From assembly GCA_947069175.1 (NCBI GenBank), contig CAMTDV010001633.1, positions 60,742,102-60,806,101 on the forward strand: a stretch of 64,000 nt of DNA, given 5' to 3'. Positions 32,195 through 42,839 of the stretch are shown here, piece by piece. This DNA comes from Scalesia atractyloides. Its lineage: Eukaryota > Streptophyta > Magnoliopsida > Asterales > Asteraceae. The position numbers and the translations under genes are program-made. The first letter of the stretch is position 1. Each line of letters starts with the position of its first letter. The notes beneath the pieces are model-generated. The model worked only from the letters and a program-made list of their open reading frames with translations, was not told the DNA's origin and did no database searches.

Positions 32195-32445
32195 ATGTAT
32201 CACTTCTGGCCAAAGGTGATTTGATATATCTATTTATTATTCAAGTATTACAAAAGCTATGTTGATTATGCATTACAAACGTGAATGTCTTATTTCTGGC
32301 CAAACCTGATTTAATTCATTGATGTCTAGCATACTTAACAAGTGCATAATTAAGGTGATGGTCTCATTTCTGGTCAAAGTTGATTTGTCACAATTACTTT
32401 GCACGCATACTTAGATGATTATACTTATGCCCAAAGGTGATTTGT
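32195..32445 (+). repeat. Four TTTCTGGCCAAAGGTGATTTG repeats in the copia leader
   Basis: TTTCTGGCCAAAGGTGATTT at about 32204 recurs in variants near 32293, 32369 and 32428, spaced 60-90 bp apart. Similar phrases are known from leaders of plant copia elements. Their role is unknown. Confidence 0.7.
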
Positions 32446-32595
32446 CTTCATTAAAGTAGAATTTTTAACTTAGTCTATTATTTTGATGATAGTAATAGAC
32501 AATATCACAGCCTCATAACTAAAATGGTCATTACTGCCTACCTTAGTGTAACATGCCTTTAGATCACATTAAGACTTCTTTCTTAGTACCATAAT

Positions 32596-33336
32596 TTGCT
32601 CGTATTATTTCCACTCTCAACACCTAATTGTGGGATTCCACCATTGAATGGTAATAACTTTGTTGCATGGAAAGACTCTCTCATGCTTACTCTTACGTTG
32701 CTGGATTTTGACTATGCTTTAAGAGAGGACAAGCCTGCAGAACTTATTGCTAATAGTACCATTGCTCAGCAGATGACTATGGAAAAGTGGACTAGGTGCA
32801 ATCGCATGTCTGTCATGTTCATGAAGCAATCCATAAGCAATACAATTCGAGGAGCCATTCCTGATTCTGATGATTCTAAAACCTACTTGGCTTCTGTGGA
32901 GGAGCAATTCAAGGGAACGTCTAAAGCACACGCTAGTACTTTAATCCTCAAGATGGTGACTACTAAGTATGATGGGAGGAACGGCATCCGTGAACACATC
33001 ATGATGATGAACGACATGGCTCATAAGATGAAGGGATTAAACATGGGGATTAGTGATGGTTTTCTCGTACACTTCATTATAACTTCGCTTCCTTCGTCCT
33101 ATGAAGCATTCGATATCAATTACAGTACTTTGAAGGACAAATGGATGATGAGTGAGCTGATCGCCATGTGCGTGCAGGAGGAGGAGCGTATGAAGATGGA
33201 TAGAACTACCGATGTTGCAAACTTTACCACCTCCAGCTCTAAGAAGAGGAAGAACAAATATCCAAGAAAGGATGCTTCTAAGGTCCACAAACCTAATCCT
33301 AATACAAGTGCACCTTCCAGCTCTAAGAAATCCTAA
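32596..33336 (+). CDS. Copia gag (UBN2 type), 246 aa
   Basis: Capsid-like gag. PPLNGNNFVAWKDSLMLTL (about residues 16-34) is the conserved N-terminus. YLASVEEQFKGTSKAHASTL (about 91-110) and GIREHIMMMNDMAHKMKGL (about 126-144) follow, then HFIITSLPSSYEAF (about 158-171) and a basic C-terminal tail. A stop (TAA, 33334) falls before the zinc knuckle CKFCKKTEYKQKEC at about 33352-33395, which continues in frame. The stop is therefore a mutation that truncates the nucleic-acid-binding end. The original start may be slightly upstream. Confidence 0.88.
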   Translation: MLVLFPLSTPNCGIPPLNGNNFVAWKDSLMLTLTLLDFDYALREDKPAELIANSTIAQQMTMEKWTRCNRMSVMFMKQSISNTIRGAIPDSDDSKTYLASVEEQFKGTSKAHASTLILKMVTTKYDGRNGIREHIMMMNDMAHKMKGLNMGISDGFLVHFIITSLPSSYEAFDINYSTLKDKWMMSELIAMCVQEEERMKMDRTTDVANFTTSSSKKRKNKYPRKDASKVHKPNPNTSAPSSSKKS

Positions 33337-33854
33337 GGAAAACCTTACTGCAAGTTCTGTAAAAAGACAGAATATAAACAAAAGGAATGCCCTGACTTTA
33401 AGGAGTGGCTGGCTAAGAAAGGTAACAAGTTTTTCATGATACTTGAGTCCTATAATTTAAATGTTTCTGCTAATTGTTGGTAGTTTAATTCTAGTTCTAT
33501 GGTTTATGTAACCAATTCTACTCAGGGATTCATTTCAATCCGGAGGCCCGGAAGAAACTAAAGAACACTTAAAGTTGGGGATGATCAGGAATTAGAAGTG
33601 AAGGCCATAGGAACATTACAATTATTTACGAAAATGGGTTTATGCATTAAACTTTATGATACCTTATGTTTCCCGAGGTGACTCGGAACCTTGTATCAGG
33701 ACCAAAGTTAGACATAGGCGGTTTTACTGTTTTCCATGGTCATCGCAAACTCTCTATTTTCTATGATTCCGTTATTCATGGTACTGGCATTCTGGATGGT
33801 GGTCTCTATAGATTAGAACTAGATGATGATTTTTCCAAATCTTTGTTGATATAA
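33337..33854 (+). pseudogene. Copia zinc knuckle and protease, inactivated
   Basis: In frame after the gag stop. The knuckle CKFCKKTEYKQKEC has Tyr in place of the His ligand. A protease region follows in which the position normally reading W-L-D-[ST]-G-A is W, stop, FNSSSMVYVTNSTQGF. The catalytic Asp is therefore Asn and the Gly-Ala pair is lost. Further stops follow. LCFPEVTRNLVSGPKLD and VFHGHRKLSIFYDS (from 33666) are the conserved protease C-terminus. Confidence 0.85.
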
Positions 33855-33876
33855 TATTAATGAATCACTCACAAAG

Positions 33877-34657
33877 ATGAAACAGAATCGAGACTTAGAG
33901 ACTTCATCCATGTTGTGGCATCAACGGTTAGGTAACATCTCAAGAGAACGATTAAATCGACTCGTAAAGGATGAAGTCTTACCTCCTCTCGATTTCACTG
34001 ATTTTAGAACATGTGTCAAATGTCTTAAAGGTAAAATGACATTAGCGAATAAGAAAGGTGCCATTAGAAGTTCTAATTTATTAGAACTTATTCATACTGA
34101 CATTAGTGGTCCTTACCAAATCGCTGGCATAACTGGACATACTTCATTTATCACTTTCATTGATGATTATTTTCGTTACATGTACTTGTATCTCATTAAG
34201 GAAAAATCTAAATCTCTTACAACTTTTAAAAGATTATAAAGCTGAAGTTGAAAAACAACTAGATCGTCAAATTAAAGTTGTGAGATCAGATAGAGGCGGT
34301 GAATATTATGGAAGACTTACTGATGTGGGTCAAGCTCCTGGTCCATTTTATGAGTTTTGTAAGGGCCAGGGGATTATAAACCAATACACCATGCCTGGTA
34401 CAACTCAGCAGAATGGTGTCGCTGAACGAAGAAATCGTACCCTTATGAACATGGTGCGTAGTATGTTAGCGAACACTAATTTACCATTATTCCTCTGGAC
34501 TGAAGCGTTAAAAGCAACTGTTCATATACTCAATAGAGTTCCTTCTACGTCTGTCCTTAAAACTTCTTATGAAATTTGGACAGAAAGGAAACCGAGTCTA
34601 ATATATGAAAGTATGGGGGCTGCATTGCTGAAGCAAAACTTAACAATCCTTTCCTAA
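33877..34657 (+). pseudogene. Copia integrase, frameshifted
   Basis: Two overlapping frames. The first (33877-34239) has the pre-integrase finger LWHQRLGNISRERL with CVKCLKGK, then LLELIHTDISGPY (first Asp) and TFIDDYFRYMYLYL. A shift near 34225 leads to the second frame, with VVRSDRGGEYYG (second Asp) and MPGTTQQNGVAERRNRTLM (Glu). After KTSYEIWTERKPSL a short deletion or shift joins it to the FLRKLDPKTITCFFIGYP segment (about 34640-34710). Confidence 0.88.
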
Positions 34658-34751
34658 GGAAACTTGACCCTAAAACAATTACTTGCTTCTTTATCGGGTA
34701 TCCTGATCACTCAAAGAGTATTGTTTCTACTGTCCTTCCCATGTCACCGGT

Positions 34752-36011
34752 ATGGTTGAAACAAAGCGTGTTGCGTTCCTTGAGGATTTCAAGATCAGTG
34801 GGAGGAGTACCAACCCTTACAAAGAATTGCAAGAAGTACAAGACGCGGGGGGAGACTCGTCGCTTACTATTACTCCATTTACTCCTCTCGTACCCGATGC
34901 AACAACTGCACCTGAAGCTATTGCATCAACTCCAAATTTACCTCCACAATCGAAACCCATTATATCTCATAACGAAGGCACATCAAACTCTCAAAACCAA
35001 GACAAAGTTGAACCCGATAATCAATTTAGGAGGTCATCCAGGCAACGAAGGCCTACTAATTGGGATGATTATGTTACCTACTTGACTGAAATGGAAGCTG
35101 GAAAGCTCAATAATCCTATCTCGTATAATGAAGCCATTAACAGTGACCAGTCTTCTGAATGGAATAAAGCAATGATTGATGATCTTGAATCCATGAAGAA
35201 AAATGATGTTTGGGATTTGATAGAATTACCCAACGGTGTCAAACCCGTAGGATGTAAATGGGTATTCAAAACAAATCTGGATCCGAATGGGAGCGTTGAA
35301 CGCTACAAAGCGAGATTGGTTGCAAAGGGCTACACTCAGAAAGAGGGAATTGATTATCAAGAGACGTTTTCACATGTCTCTTGTAAAGATTCATTAAGGA
35401 TCGTCATGGCCTTAGTAGCTCATTTTGATTTAGAGCTACATCATATGGACGTCAAAACCGCTTTCCTTAACGGAGACTTCGACAAAGATGTTTACATGAA
35501 ACAACCTGAAGGCTTTAAACCTGAAGGTCAAGAGTATCTAGTCTATAAGTTGAAGAAATCCATTTACGAGTTAAAACAAACATCAAGTCAATGGTACCTC
35601 AAGTTTGATGAAGTCATGAAGAAACAAAGTTTTGCAAAGAATCAAGTGGATCAATACACCTACCTCAAGATTAGTGGGAAAAACTTAACTATACGTATCC
35701 TTTACGTAGATGATATTCTATTGGCAAGCAATAGTTTAGACATGTTGCATAAGTCGAAGCGGTTACTCTGGCATAACTTCGACATGAAGGATCTCGAAGA
35801 TGCTTCTTACGTCATTGGCATCGAAATTCACCGAGATAGACACAAAGATCTTAGGATTATCTCAAAAGGCCTACATAGATCGTGTCCTACACGTTATAAC
35901 ATGCAAAACTCCGAACCCTTAGTCGCTCTAGTAGTTAAGGGAGATGTTTTCGGTTCATTCCAATGTCCAACAACAGAGGTTGAAAAGGAGAAAATGAGCC
36001 AGATACCTTAA
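34752..36011 (+). CDS. Copia reverse transcriptase fragment (419 aa)
   Basis: Long open segment. An acidic/proline linker (residues 1-105) is followed by the RT from GCKWVFKTNLDPNGSVERYKA (about 167-187), QETFSHVSCKDSLRIVMALV, HHMDVKTAFLNGDFDKDVYM (first Asp) and ILYVDDILLASNSL (about 316-329, YVDD active site). DMKDLEDASYVIGIEI closes the palm. It ends at a stop at 36011, but copia homology continues to RNase H after it. The ELKQTSSQW variant of LKQASRQW shows further decay. Confidence 0.9.
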   Translation: MVETKRVAFLEDFKISGRSTNPYKELQEVQDAGGDSSLTITPFTPLVPDATTAPEAIASTPNLPPQSKPIISHNEGTSNSQNQDKVEPDNQFRRSSRQRRPTNWDDYVTYLTEMEAGKLNNPISYNEAINSDQSSEWNKAMIDDLESMKKNDVWDLIELPNGVKPVGCKWVFKTNLDPNGSVERYKARLVAKGYTQKEGIDYQETFSHVSCKDSLRIVMALVAHFDLELHHMDVKTAFLNGDFDKDVYMKQPEGFKPEGQEYLVYKLKKSIYELKQTSSQWYLKFDEVMKKQSFAKNQVDQYTYLKISGKNLTIRILYVDDILLASNSLDMLHKSKRLLWHNFDMKDLEDASYVIGIEIHRDRHKDLRIISKGLHRSCPTRYNMQNSEPLVALVVKGDVFGSFQCPTTEVEKEKMSQIP

Positions 36012-36669
36012 GCGTCAGTAGTCGGGAGCCTGATGTATGCTCAAGTCTATACTCGCCCATATATCACTTGTATTGCTGGAATGCTAGGCCGTTATCAGAC
36101 TAATCCTAGCCTAGATCACTGGAAAGCAAGTAAGAAAGTACTTCGATATCTGCAACGGATGAAAGACTATAAACTGACTTATAGAAGAAGTGATCATTTA
36201 GCAGTGGTAGGCCATTCTGATTCTGACTTTGCTAAATGCAAAGATGACAAGAAATCCACTTCGGGCTATATCTTTATGTTAACAGACGGAGAGTCATAAA
36301 CAATAGTTAACCACAATTTCCGCAATGATGGCAGAATACATTGTTGTGTATAACGCAACTTGTCACGGAATGTTGCTTAGGAATCTGATCACTAGAATCA
36401 AAATTGTTAATTCCATTTCTAGACCATTGAAGCTTTATTGTGATAACTCAGTTGTCGTTAGTTTTTTGAATAGTAACCGTTCGACTGGAGCTGGTTTATA
36501 TCTGGATACAAAGTATTTGTTCGTACGTGAACGAGTTGAGGAAATTAATCTTTGTATTGAGTATATTAGTACTGAAAATATGCTTGCGGATCCGATGACT
36601 AAAGGTCTCCCACCTAAGGTTTTCGAAGAACATTCTTCAAATATGAGATTTACGAAAGACCTTATTTAA
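36012..36669 (+). pseudogene. Copia RT connection and RNase H
   Basis: After the stop: VVGSLMYAQVYTRPYITCIAGM and LRYLQRMKDYKLTY, then RNase H with GHSDSDFAKCKDDKKSTSGY (first Asp). Stop codons follow at 36297-36299. In the next open segment (36325-36669) MMAEYIVVYNATC corresponds to the TEAEY motif, then LYCDNSVVV (Asp), TKYLFVRERV and MLADPMTKGLPP. It ends 330 bp before the 3' LTR. Confidence 0.9.
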
Positions 36670-36998
36670 TAGCATATTGTACTTACTTATGTTTTAATTA
36701 ATGAAATTTTCTCAGTTTGATTTTGTATGTCTCTAACATATGTTTTGCCGGTATAATGACATATAGACAAATATAAATACAAATCAAATGCTAAAGGATC
36801 GTATGTGCGTATTTTGATCATAACTGTTAGGTTTTAAATTGAGGTCGTAGTGTGACTAATGGGGGTCCTGAGTCGAATGACGATTCAACGGCTGTATTTC
36901 TCTGCTACGGTTCTTGATTTAAAGCTAAAATGAGTGTTAACTCCTGATCATGCTTATCTAATACTCATGATAAATGATTACTCAACTAAGTGGAGAAT

Positions 36999-37435
36999 AT
37001 AAGATTTAATATATTTTGATTATAATATTTAATCATGCAGCCATTATAATCATTTATAGTATATAAGATCCAAATATATTAAACCTATTATATATTAGTT
37101 GGTAATTGTTGATGGGCCATATTACCCTTATTAACTAATCAGGTTTCCTTCTAGGTGTATATATAAGGAGATAACTAGAGAGGTAAAATGTTAGACAATA
37201 ATCATAACATCATAATCATCAAATTCGTCCCTCTCACTACCTCTCTCTCTAACCGAATTCATCCCTAGAATTCGGTCTCACCATTATAACTTTACACCCT
37301 AAGGAGGAACCAGATCATCCTGACAAGTATGTCGAACTCCTTGGCTGCGTCTCTGACTAGATTCTCTGTTGGCTTGTCTGCTGTCACAAGTATTTCATTT
37401 ATGTTTTTATTTATGTTTAAACAGAACTGATAGCA
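36999..37435 (+). repeat. 3' LTR of the second copia element
   Basis: Matches the 5' LTR from TATAAGATTTAATATATT to CAGAACTGATAGCA and is followed by the TGAAA target copy. The start has TA instead of TG. The preceding AAGTGGAGAATA is a degraded polypurine tract. Confidence 0.88.
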
Positions 37436-37843
37436 TGAAAGTTATCAATTATTCTAATTATGTCTGTATATTTTCTTGTCTGCCTTCTGTCTATATTCTT
37501 TTCATCATATGAACATCTTTTGCCTTATTTGATACTTATTTGATACGTATTCTCCATATTCACACATTCCACTTTTGTCCTTTTTAAATTTCTTTCGCTG
37601 TCACCACTTGCTAGAGTAAAAAGCCCATAAAATAAACCCGATTAACGTAGTCCACAAAAAATCATAAGAAATCAACACGATATTCACACAAACAGCTGTG
37701 ATATCTAAACCGACGTCTAGATATTTCCGTTATATCAAACAAACAAACGAGTACATAAAACAAATGCAAGCTAACAAAAGCCACATTCACGATATTTCCA
37801 ATTCTATTGGCCAGAAGCCATATTAGATATTTTTACGTAAACC

Positions 37844-40800
37844 ATGGCCTCAATTTTTCAACTTCTACACCCCACACATCCCCAACTCCGTTACGCCACC
37901 GTCTTCTACCACCACCAACTACCATCCCATCCATCACTCTCACGTAGTCGTAGACCTACCCTCATTTACGCAGCCGCCTCAGCTACCTTGCCGGTACATC
38001 TTTTCTCGATTATTTAGTGTGGTTTATTTTTTACATGTGAACAATTGTTAAACCTGTTCGTCGGGTTTTGGTTTCTATGTGCTCATTAGTGCAAATGTTT
38101 AGGCATAACGGTAGCATAAGCTTGAACACCAGCATGTTTAAACAGTTATCAGCCGCAGACATGTTACATGTCGATAGTAGAATAGTTAAGAAATGTCAAG
38201 TTGTAATACTTAGAGGGTCAATGTGTAACATTCACTAAACAACTAACTAACGCTTGAAGAGTTAGTTAAGTTGCTTTTAGCTATGATTTGAGCCCATGCG
38301 TGTTCTGTATACTTTTGTTCTTAACAAAGATACAAGTAAAACACAGCCACCAAATTAGGAACTAAGCAATTAAATTTAATAAAATCAAACATTAATAGAT
38401 TTATAATTAACAATCTTGGAATACAGTAAATATTTCGGGCAAGCAACAAGGCCACTTCGGCCTTTTCTTTTGCAATAGATTTGATCGATTTATAGTTAAC
38501 AATCTTGGAATACAGTAAATATTTCGGGCAAGCAACAAGGCCACTTCGGCCTTTTCTTTTGCAATAGATTTGATCGATGAATCCTTCTTAGGAAGCGAAA
38601 CTCAAATTTATGTGTTTACTTTTTTTATATGAGTTGATTTTAAGAGTTAGCAGACTCCCACTTAGATTGTCTAGACAAAGAGAAACTGAGGGCAGAAAGG
38701 GACCCACACATAAAAAAACATAAATTGGTCTACGAGTGGAATTACAGAGCCCAAAAACAGTGGACGAGCAGGATCATGTGGCAAACGGCCATAGACAGTT
38801 TGTTCCAACTGTCTAACCCAAATTTAACAAATTAAAGCCGCTTTTTCTTCACCGGCAATTCTCCCCAATTTCAGCATTTTCCAAATCATTTCACTTTTCG
38901 GGTAAAAGGCGTAAATCGCCAACTGTTGGTTCAGGCCCCAATTAAACATACAACTCTCACTCACAATTATTTGTGTAAGTTTGCAAAGAAACAAAATATA
39001 CGATGGAACTCTCGTTATTGCTTAAACTATTATATTCGAAATTGAGAGCACAAAAATCAAACTAATGTTGTATCCTATTTATACAAAAAAACTAAACATG
39101 CACATGCATAAATAAAACTCCTACTTTATAGTAACAACCTCCAACGTGCAGCTTGACTTAACGTCCATTTTTCCCAGCTTTTTTCTCCTTTAAATTCGGT
39201 CAATCTTAGACTTGTTCCTTACCCATGACCCGTTTTATGTTTGGTGATCCATTTAGACCAAACCGGTAACCGACTTGACCCGTATACAACCCGTAACATC
39301 AAGATTAATTCCAACACCAACTCCCTTGATTTCACGCTAAATTATGTCTTTAATTTCAGTATTTAATTGTCACTAGTCAGCTTCGAGGTTCGACAATACC
39401 TGCCAAATTTAAAATTCCTGATAAAAGAGGGTATGATGTAATGTTTTTTTTCATTTAATAATACACTACTTTCTTTGAGAATTCCCTATGCAGGGGCGGA
39501 CCTAGCTTGTTAATAGGGTAGCCCCCGCTACCCCTTGACGCTCCGGCGGTAGCGTAAATTTTTGAAAAAAATTTATGTTTTTTTTTGTTTCGTTACCCTT
39601 TTTTTTAGAACATTGCCCCTATTTTCTGCCATGGCTCTGCGTCACTTCTTCCATGTATGCAAGGTTTTTAGATGGCTTAATCATTGATTCATTATCAACA
39701 CCAAAACTATAATCTTTTGTGACCAATACATATTGTAGCTTTTGCAAAACTTCCCTTATTGACAATGCTATAGTTGATTACTCTTTTGGACAGTGGCGAA
39801 GCTTGAAATTTCCGACCGGGGGGTCGGAAGTCACCGGACCTAAAATTATACCTTAAAAATTATAAAACCGGGGGTTGAAAACGTATATACCTAGAAACTT
39901 CTATAAAAAAACTACATACCAGACACTACTGAGCGAAAAGTTCGAGGGGTCGGGCGCCCCCCGGATACCCACTAAGCTACGCCCCTGCATTTGGAGTTCA
40001 GTGCTGGTTCATCATAAATGCATCACCAAATGTACTTCTAAAGCATAATCACTATCAAAAATCAAAATAGAGTTTATTTTTTTCACTATTCTTATAGAAC
40101 ACCTTGTACTTGGCAATACCTTGCAATACCATGTATTAATAAATTGGACTCACATTCTCACAACATACAAAATGTCTACCTATATGGTGGTTAGAGACAT
40201 AAATTTGAATCCTATTTGATCTCAAAAAGTTTCGTCAATTTTCTTTTCGTCGTTATCTTTGACAAGTTTCATTCTTGTTTCCAGCCAAGAAACGGAGCTC
40301 TAAACGTGGGTGATTTTATGACTAGAAAAGATGACTTACATGTGGTAAAGCCCACAACAACAGTAGACGAAGGTATTACTCTATTAAGAACAATAGCATC
40401 GATCATTTCAGTTTCCTCGGCTCTTCTAACTGATTTCCATCTGCAGCTCTGGAAGCTCTTGTAAAACACAAAATAAGTGGCTTTCCTGTAATCGACGATG
40501 ACTGGAATTTGGTAAGTTTTTTTCCCTATCCAATTTGGAATGCAAAATGCTCAAAATCCTATTTATTCCCTGCATCATATGATATAGATTAGCAATGTTG
40601 TGCCTTTTGTTCCCCTTGTTCAGGCGGGTTCTGAAACCGAGTTTAGATAGTTGTGTTAATGGTTCAATATGTAAAACACAGAATAACTTAACTTAAATCA
40701 GATGCAAACTTGCAAGTTTGTGTGATGTCAGGTGCTTGGTTTAAAAAAGTGCGCCTTAAGCGCGCTTAAGTGCAAAACAAAACCTAGGCGCAAAGAGCTG

Positions 40801-42315
40801 CGCCTTGTGTGACATAAGGCGAGCTTTTTTGGAAAAAGGCGCGCGCTTTTTGTTCAGAAGGTGTTTTTGTGCTTTAAAATGTTATACATGTAGCTAAAAT
40901 GGTTGTACATTAAGTGATTTATATATTAAATCATATATAAACCTTATTTATCACTATATTATGGGTAAGGGATGCTAAAAGCCTATATGTTGTATATAAA
41001 AAAATATATAAGTCCCTTGCGCCTCACGTACGAAAAGCCCACCGCTTTTGCAATTTGCGCTTCGCGCTTTGATTTTAGACCTTGTCGCTTTTGTGCGCTT
41101 CACGCTTTTTTAAACCAAGGTCAGTTGTGGTTTAACTGGTTGTGACCTTGTAAGTTAAACCATGTTTAAGTCTGACTGAATCATATGATGAGCATAGCAA
41201 TGCAACAATAGTTGAATACACATAATGTTCCTTTTGAAGTATTAAAATGTTCGTTTTTGCTGCAGGTTGGGCTCGTTTCTGATTACGACTTACTAGCACT
41301 GGACTCTGTATCGGGTAAGCCATAACTTGAAATATAATATTAATATTACTTTAGTAGGTATGTGACAATTACTTATTTGGACTTGAATCCTAAGACTGTT
41401 AATCTTTATTCGGTTATTCCCTATGTGCATTTATATTTTTGAACAGTTGATCATATCAAACTTAATAACCACTTACTACTTGCTGTAAATAATTGTAATC
41501 CTGGTATTCCAATATATTCTATAGGCTCCACACGAACTGATACCAACATGTTCCCGGACGTTGATAGCACCTGGAAGGTAAGTGATGCAAGATTATCTCA
41601 TAATTTTAATCTTTTTATTTAGTTGCCTATTTTGTGGGGATTTATATTTCCTTGTTTATCTTTTTTTATTCATTATAAATTAGGTTCTAGGGTTTATGTT
41701 TTAGTTAGTTTTTGGTTGATTAATATTTGAAGAACATTGTTCTTGAACCTTTTGGTTCCTTTTATCGTCTTTGATAATCATTATGCTTTTGAGCCATTTG
41801 ATTGCGTGAGAAACTGCATCAGTAAGTATCTACCATCTATCCGTCAGCTTGTTGAAGTATCGTTTAATATCATATCTAGTTCCACCATTCTATCTCTAAA
41901 TCCATTGCAGACATTTAACGAGGCACAAAAATTGCTCAGTAAAACTGATGGGAAGGTAGTTGGTGATCTGATGACACCCGCACCCTTAGTGGTTCGCGAA
42001 AATACTAATCTTGAGGATGCTGCTAGGTTCTTCCTACCTCCTCTTATAACTATATATTTATTCTTAAAACAACCTTATGAAAGAATTTTATGTTGTCAGA
42101 TTGTTACTCGAAACCAAATATCGTCGCCTTCCAGTCGTAGATAGCAAAGGAAAGCTGGTAAGATCCTCAGAATTATGCTGTTTTTTTTCAAACTTATATG
42201 GTTTATCACACGTTAAAGGGTTGCTTCTACGCGTATTAAGGTGGGAATTACTACACGAGGAAACGTTGTAAGAGCCGCCCTCCAAATAAAAAAGGGCAGT
42301 GAGACGAAAACATAA
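37844..42315 (+). CDS. CBSX: CBS-domain protein, chloroplastic (CBSX1/CBSX2 type), 8 exons
   Basis: Exons: 37844-37993, 40285-40372, 40447-40511, 41266-41314, 41525-41577, 41911-42026, 42100-42157, 42241-42315. Every junction is GT-AG, phases agree, and the 654-nt CDS encodes 217 residues ending in TAA. Residues 1-50 are a Ser/Arg/His/Leu-rich plastid transit peptide. CBS domain 1 runs about 57-118 (VGDFMTRKDDLHVVKPTTTVDEA, ISGFPVIDDDWNLVGLVSDYDLLALD). CBS domain 2 runs about 147-209 (VGDLMTPAPLVV, YRRLPVVDSKGKL, TRGNVVRAALQI). The match to Arabidopsis CBSX1/2 covers nearly the whole mature protein. Family knowledge: these stromal proteins bind adenosyl ligands and activate thioredoxins, tuning plastid redox state. 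Intron 1 (2.3 kb) and intron 3 hold hAT MITEs. The last intron's acceptor (TATTAAG) lacks a good pyrimidine tract. One residue differs from the usual GIITRGN motif (GITTRGN). Confidence 0.93.
38398..38575 (+). repeat. 89-bp near-perfect tandem duplication in CBSX intron 1
   Basis: GATTTATAATTAACAATCTT… (38398-38486) is repeated at 38487-38575 with one visible change (AATTA to AGTTA). Each copy contains AGGCCACTTCGGCCTTTTC, with GGCCACTTCGGCC as a small hairpin. The near-identity suggests a recent event. Confidence 0.9.
39491..39640. mobile_element. Truncated hAT MITE in CBSX intron 1
   Basis: Begins CAGGGGCGGACCTAGCTTGT, the same terminus as the MITE at 57926-58091 in opposite orientation, and shares CGCTACC, CTCCGGCG and GGTAGCG words with it. 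The far end is degenerate and no target duplication was found. Confidence 0.5.
39791..39987. mobile_element. hAT MITE in CBSX intron 1 (197 bp)
   Basis: The ends CAGTGGCGAAGC and GCTACGCCCCTG are inverted with two mismatches. Flanks CTTTTGGA and CATTTGGA form an 8-bp target duplication with one mismatch. Internal GACCGGGGGGTCGG and GGGGTCGGGCGCCCCCC are further inverted words. Confidence 0.75.
40735..41119. mobile_element. hAT-like MITE in CBSX intron 3
   Basis: The ends CTTGGTTTAAAAAAG and CTTTTTTAAACCAAG are exact inverses. The 8-bp flanks are GTCAGGTG and GTCAGTTG (one mismatch). Both arms are full of GCGC words (TGCGCCTTAAGCGCGC; TTGCGCTTCGCGCTTTG). It lies wholly within the intron between exons 3 and 4. 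Confidence 0.8.
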
Positions 42316-42839
42316 CCTTTGGAGGAGATGGTAAGCGGTCAGATTGCTTGATAAAAAAATTAGTTACAACAATTTTGATAATTCTCAGAAAACCTTAAGC
42401 TAATGGTGTTAAGGAAAGTATATGATTTGTAGATTTATCATACTACCATAGTACTACATGTATACATATGTTATAAACAGATTTTGAAGTGTTTGTTATG
42501 CTTTGTTATATATTTTTATACAAGAAGGTTTTTAACCATGGTTAAATCATGCGTTAGATTAAAAAAGTTGAGATAATTTAAATAATTTTAAAAAAATGAT
42601 TATAAACCTGATTTGATAGTTTCAAAAAGATATGAACCAAAGAATTGTAGCCATTGGTTTACTTGAAACCATGTACCACAAAGAATGGACCAGTGTCCTT
42701 TATCAAAGTAGAACCCTGTCAAAACAATTAGGTTTCTGTCCTTATGAACTATTATCCTAATATATGCTTCGGCTTAATTATAATATATTCTATAATAAAT
42801 AAAACAAACACAAAGTTCACTTTATATTTTTCAAACTAA
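42316..42839. other. 3' flank of the CBSX gene
   Basis: AT-rich DNA holding the presumed 3' UTR. No clear AATAAA was singled out. No other gene. Confidence 0.4.

Larger units (their letters stand above)
30812..37435 (+). mobile_element. Full-length Ty1/copia element with target duplication
   Basis: LTRs at 30812-31250 and 36999-37435 enclose a PBS, gag and pol in plus orientation. The 5-bp sequence TGAAA flanks both outer ends (30807-30811 and 37436-37440). The element is 6.6 kb and complete in layout. It is inactivated by stops, frameshifts, loss of the protease Asp and a small deletion in the integrase C-terminus. Confidence 0.92.

Noticed and set aside
31780..32445. Regularly spaced repeats considered as a CRISPR-like array
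   Set aside because: Units are degenerate, spacing varies and they lie in a copia leader of a plant genome.
39359..39420. Possible extra exon of the CBSX gene (TTTCAG ... AGAGG/GTATGA)
   Set aside because: Its length would break the frame between exons 1 and 2, which join in phase without it.
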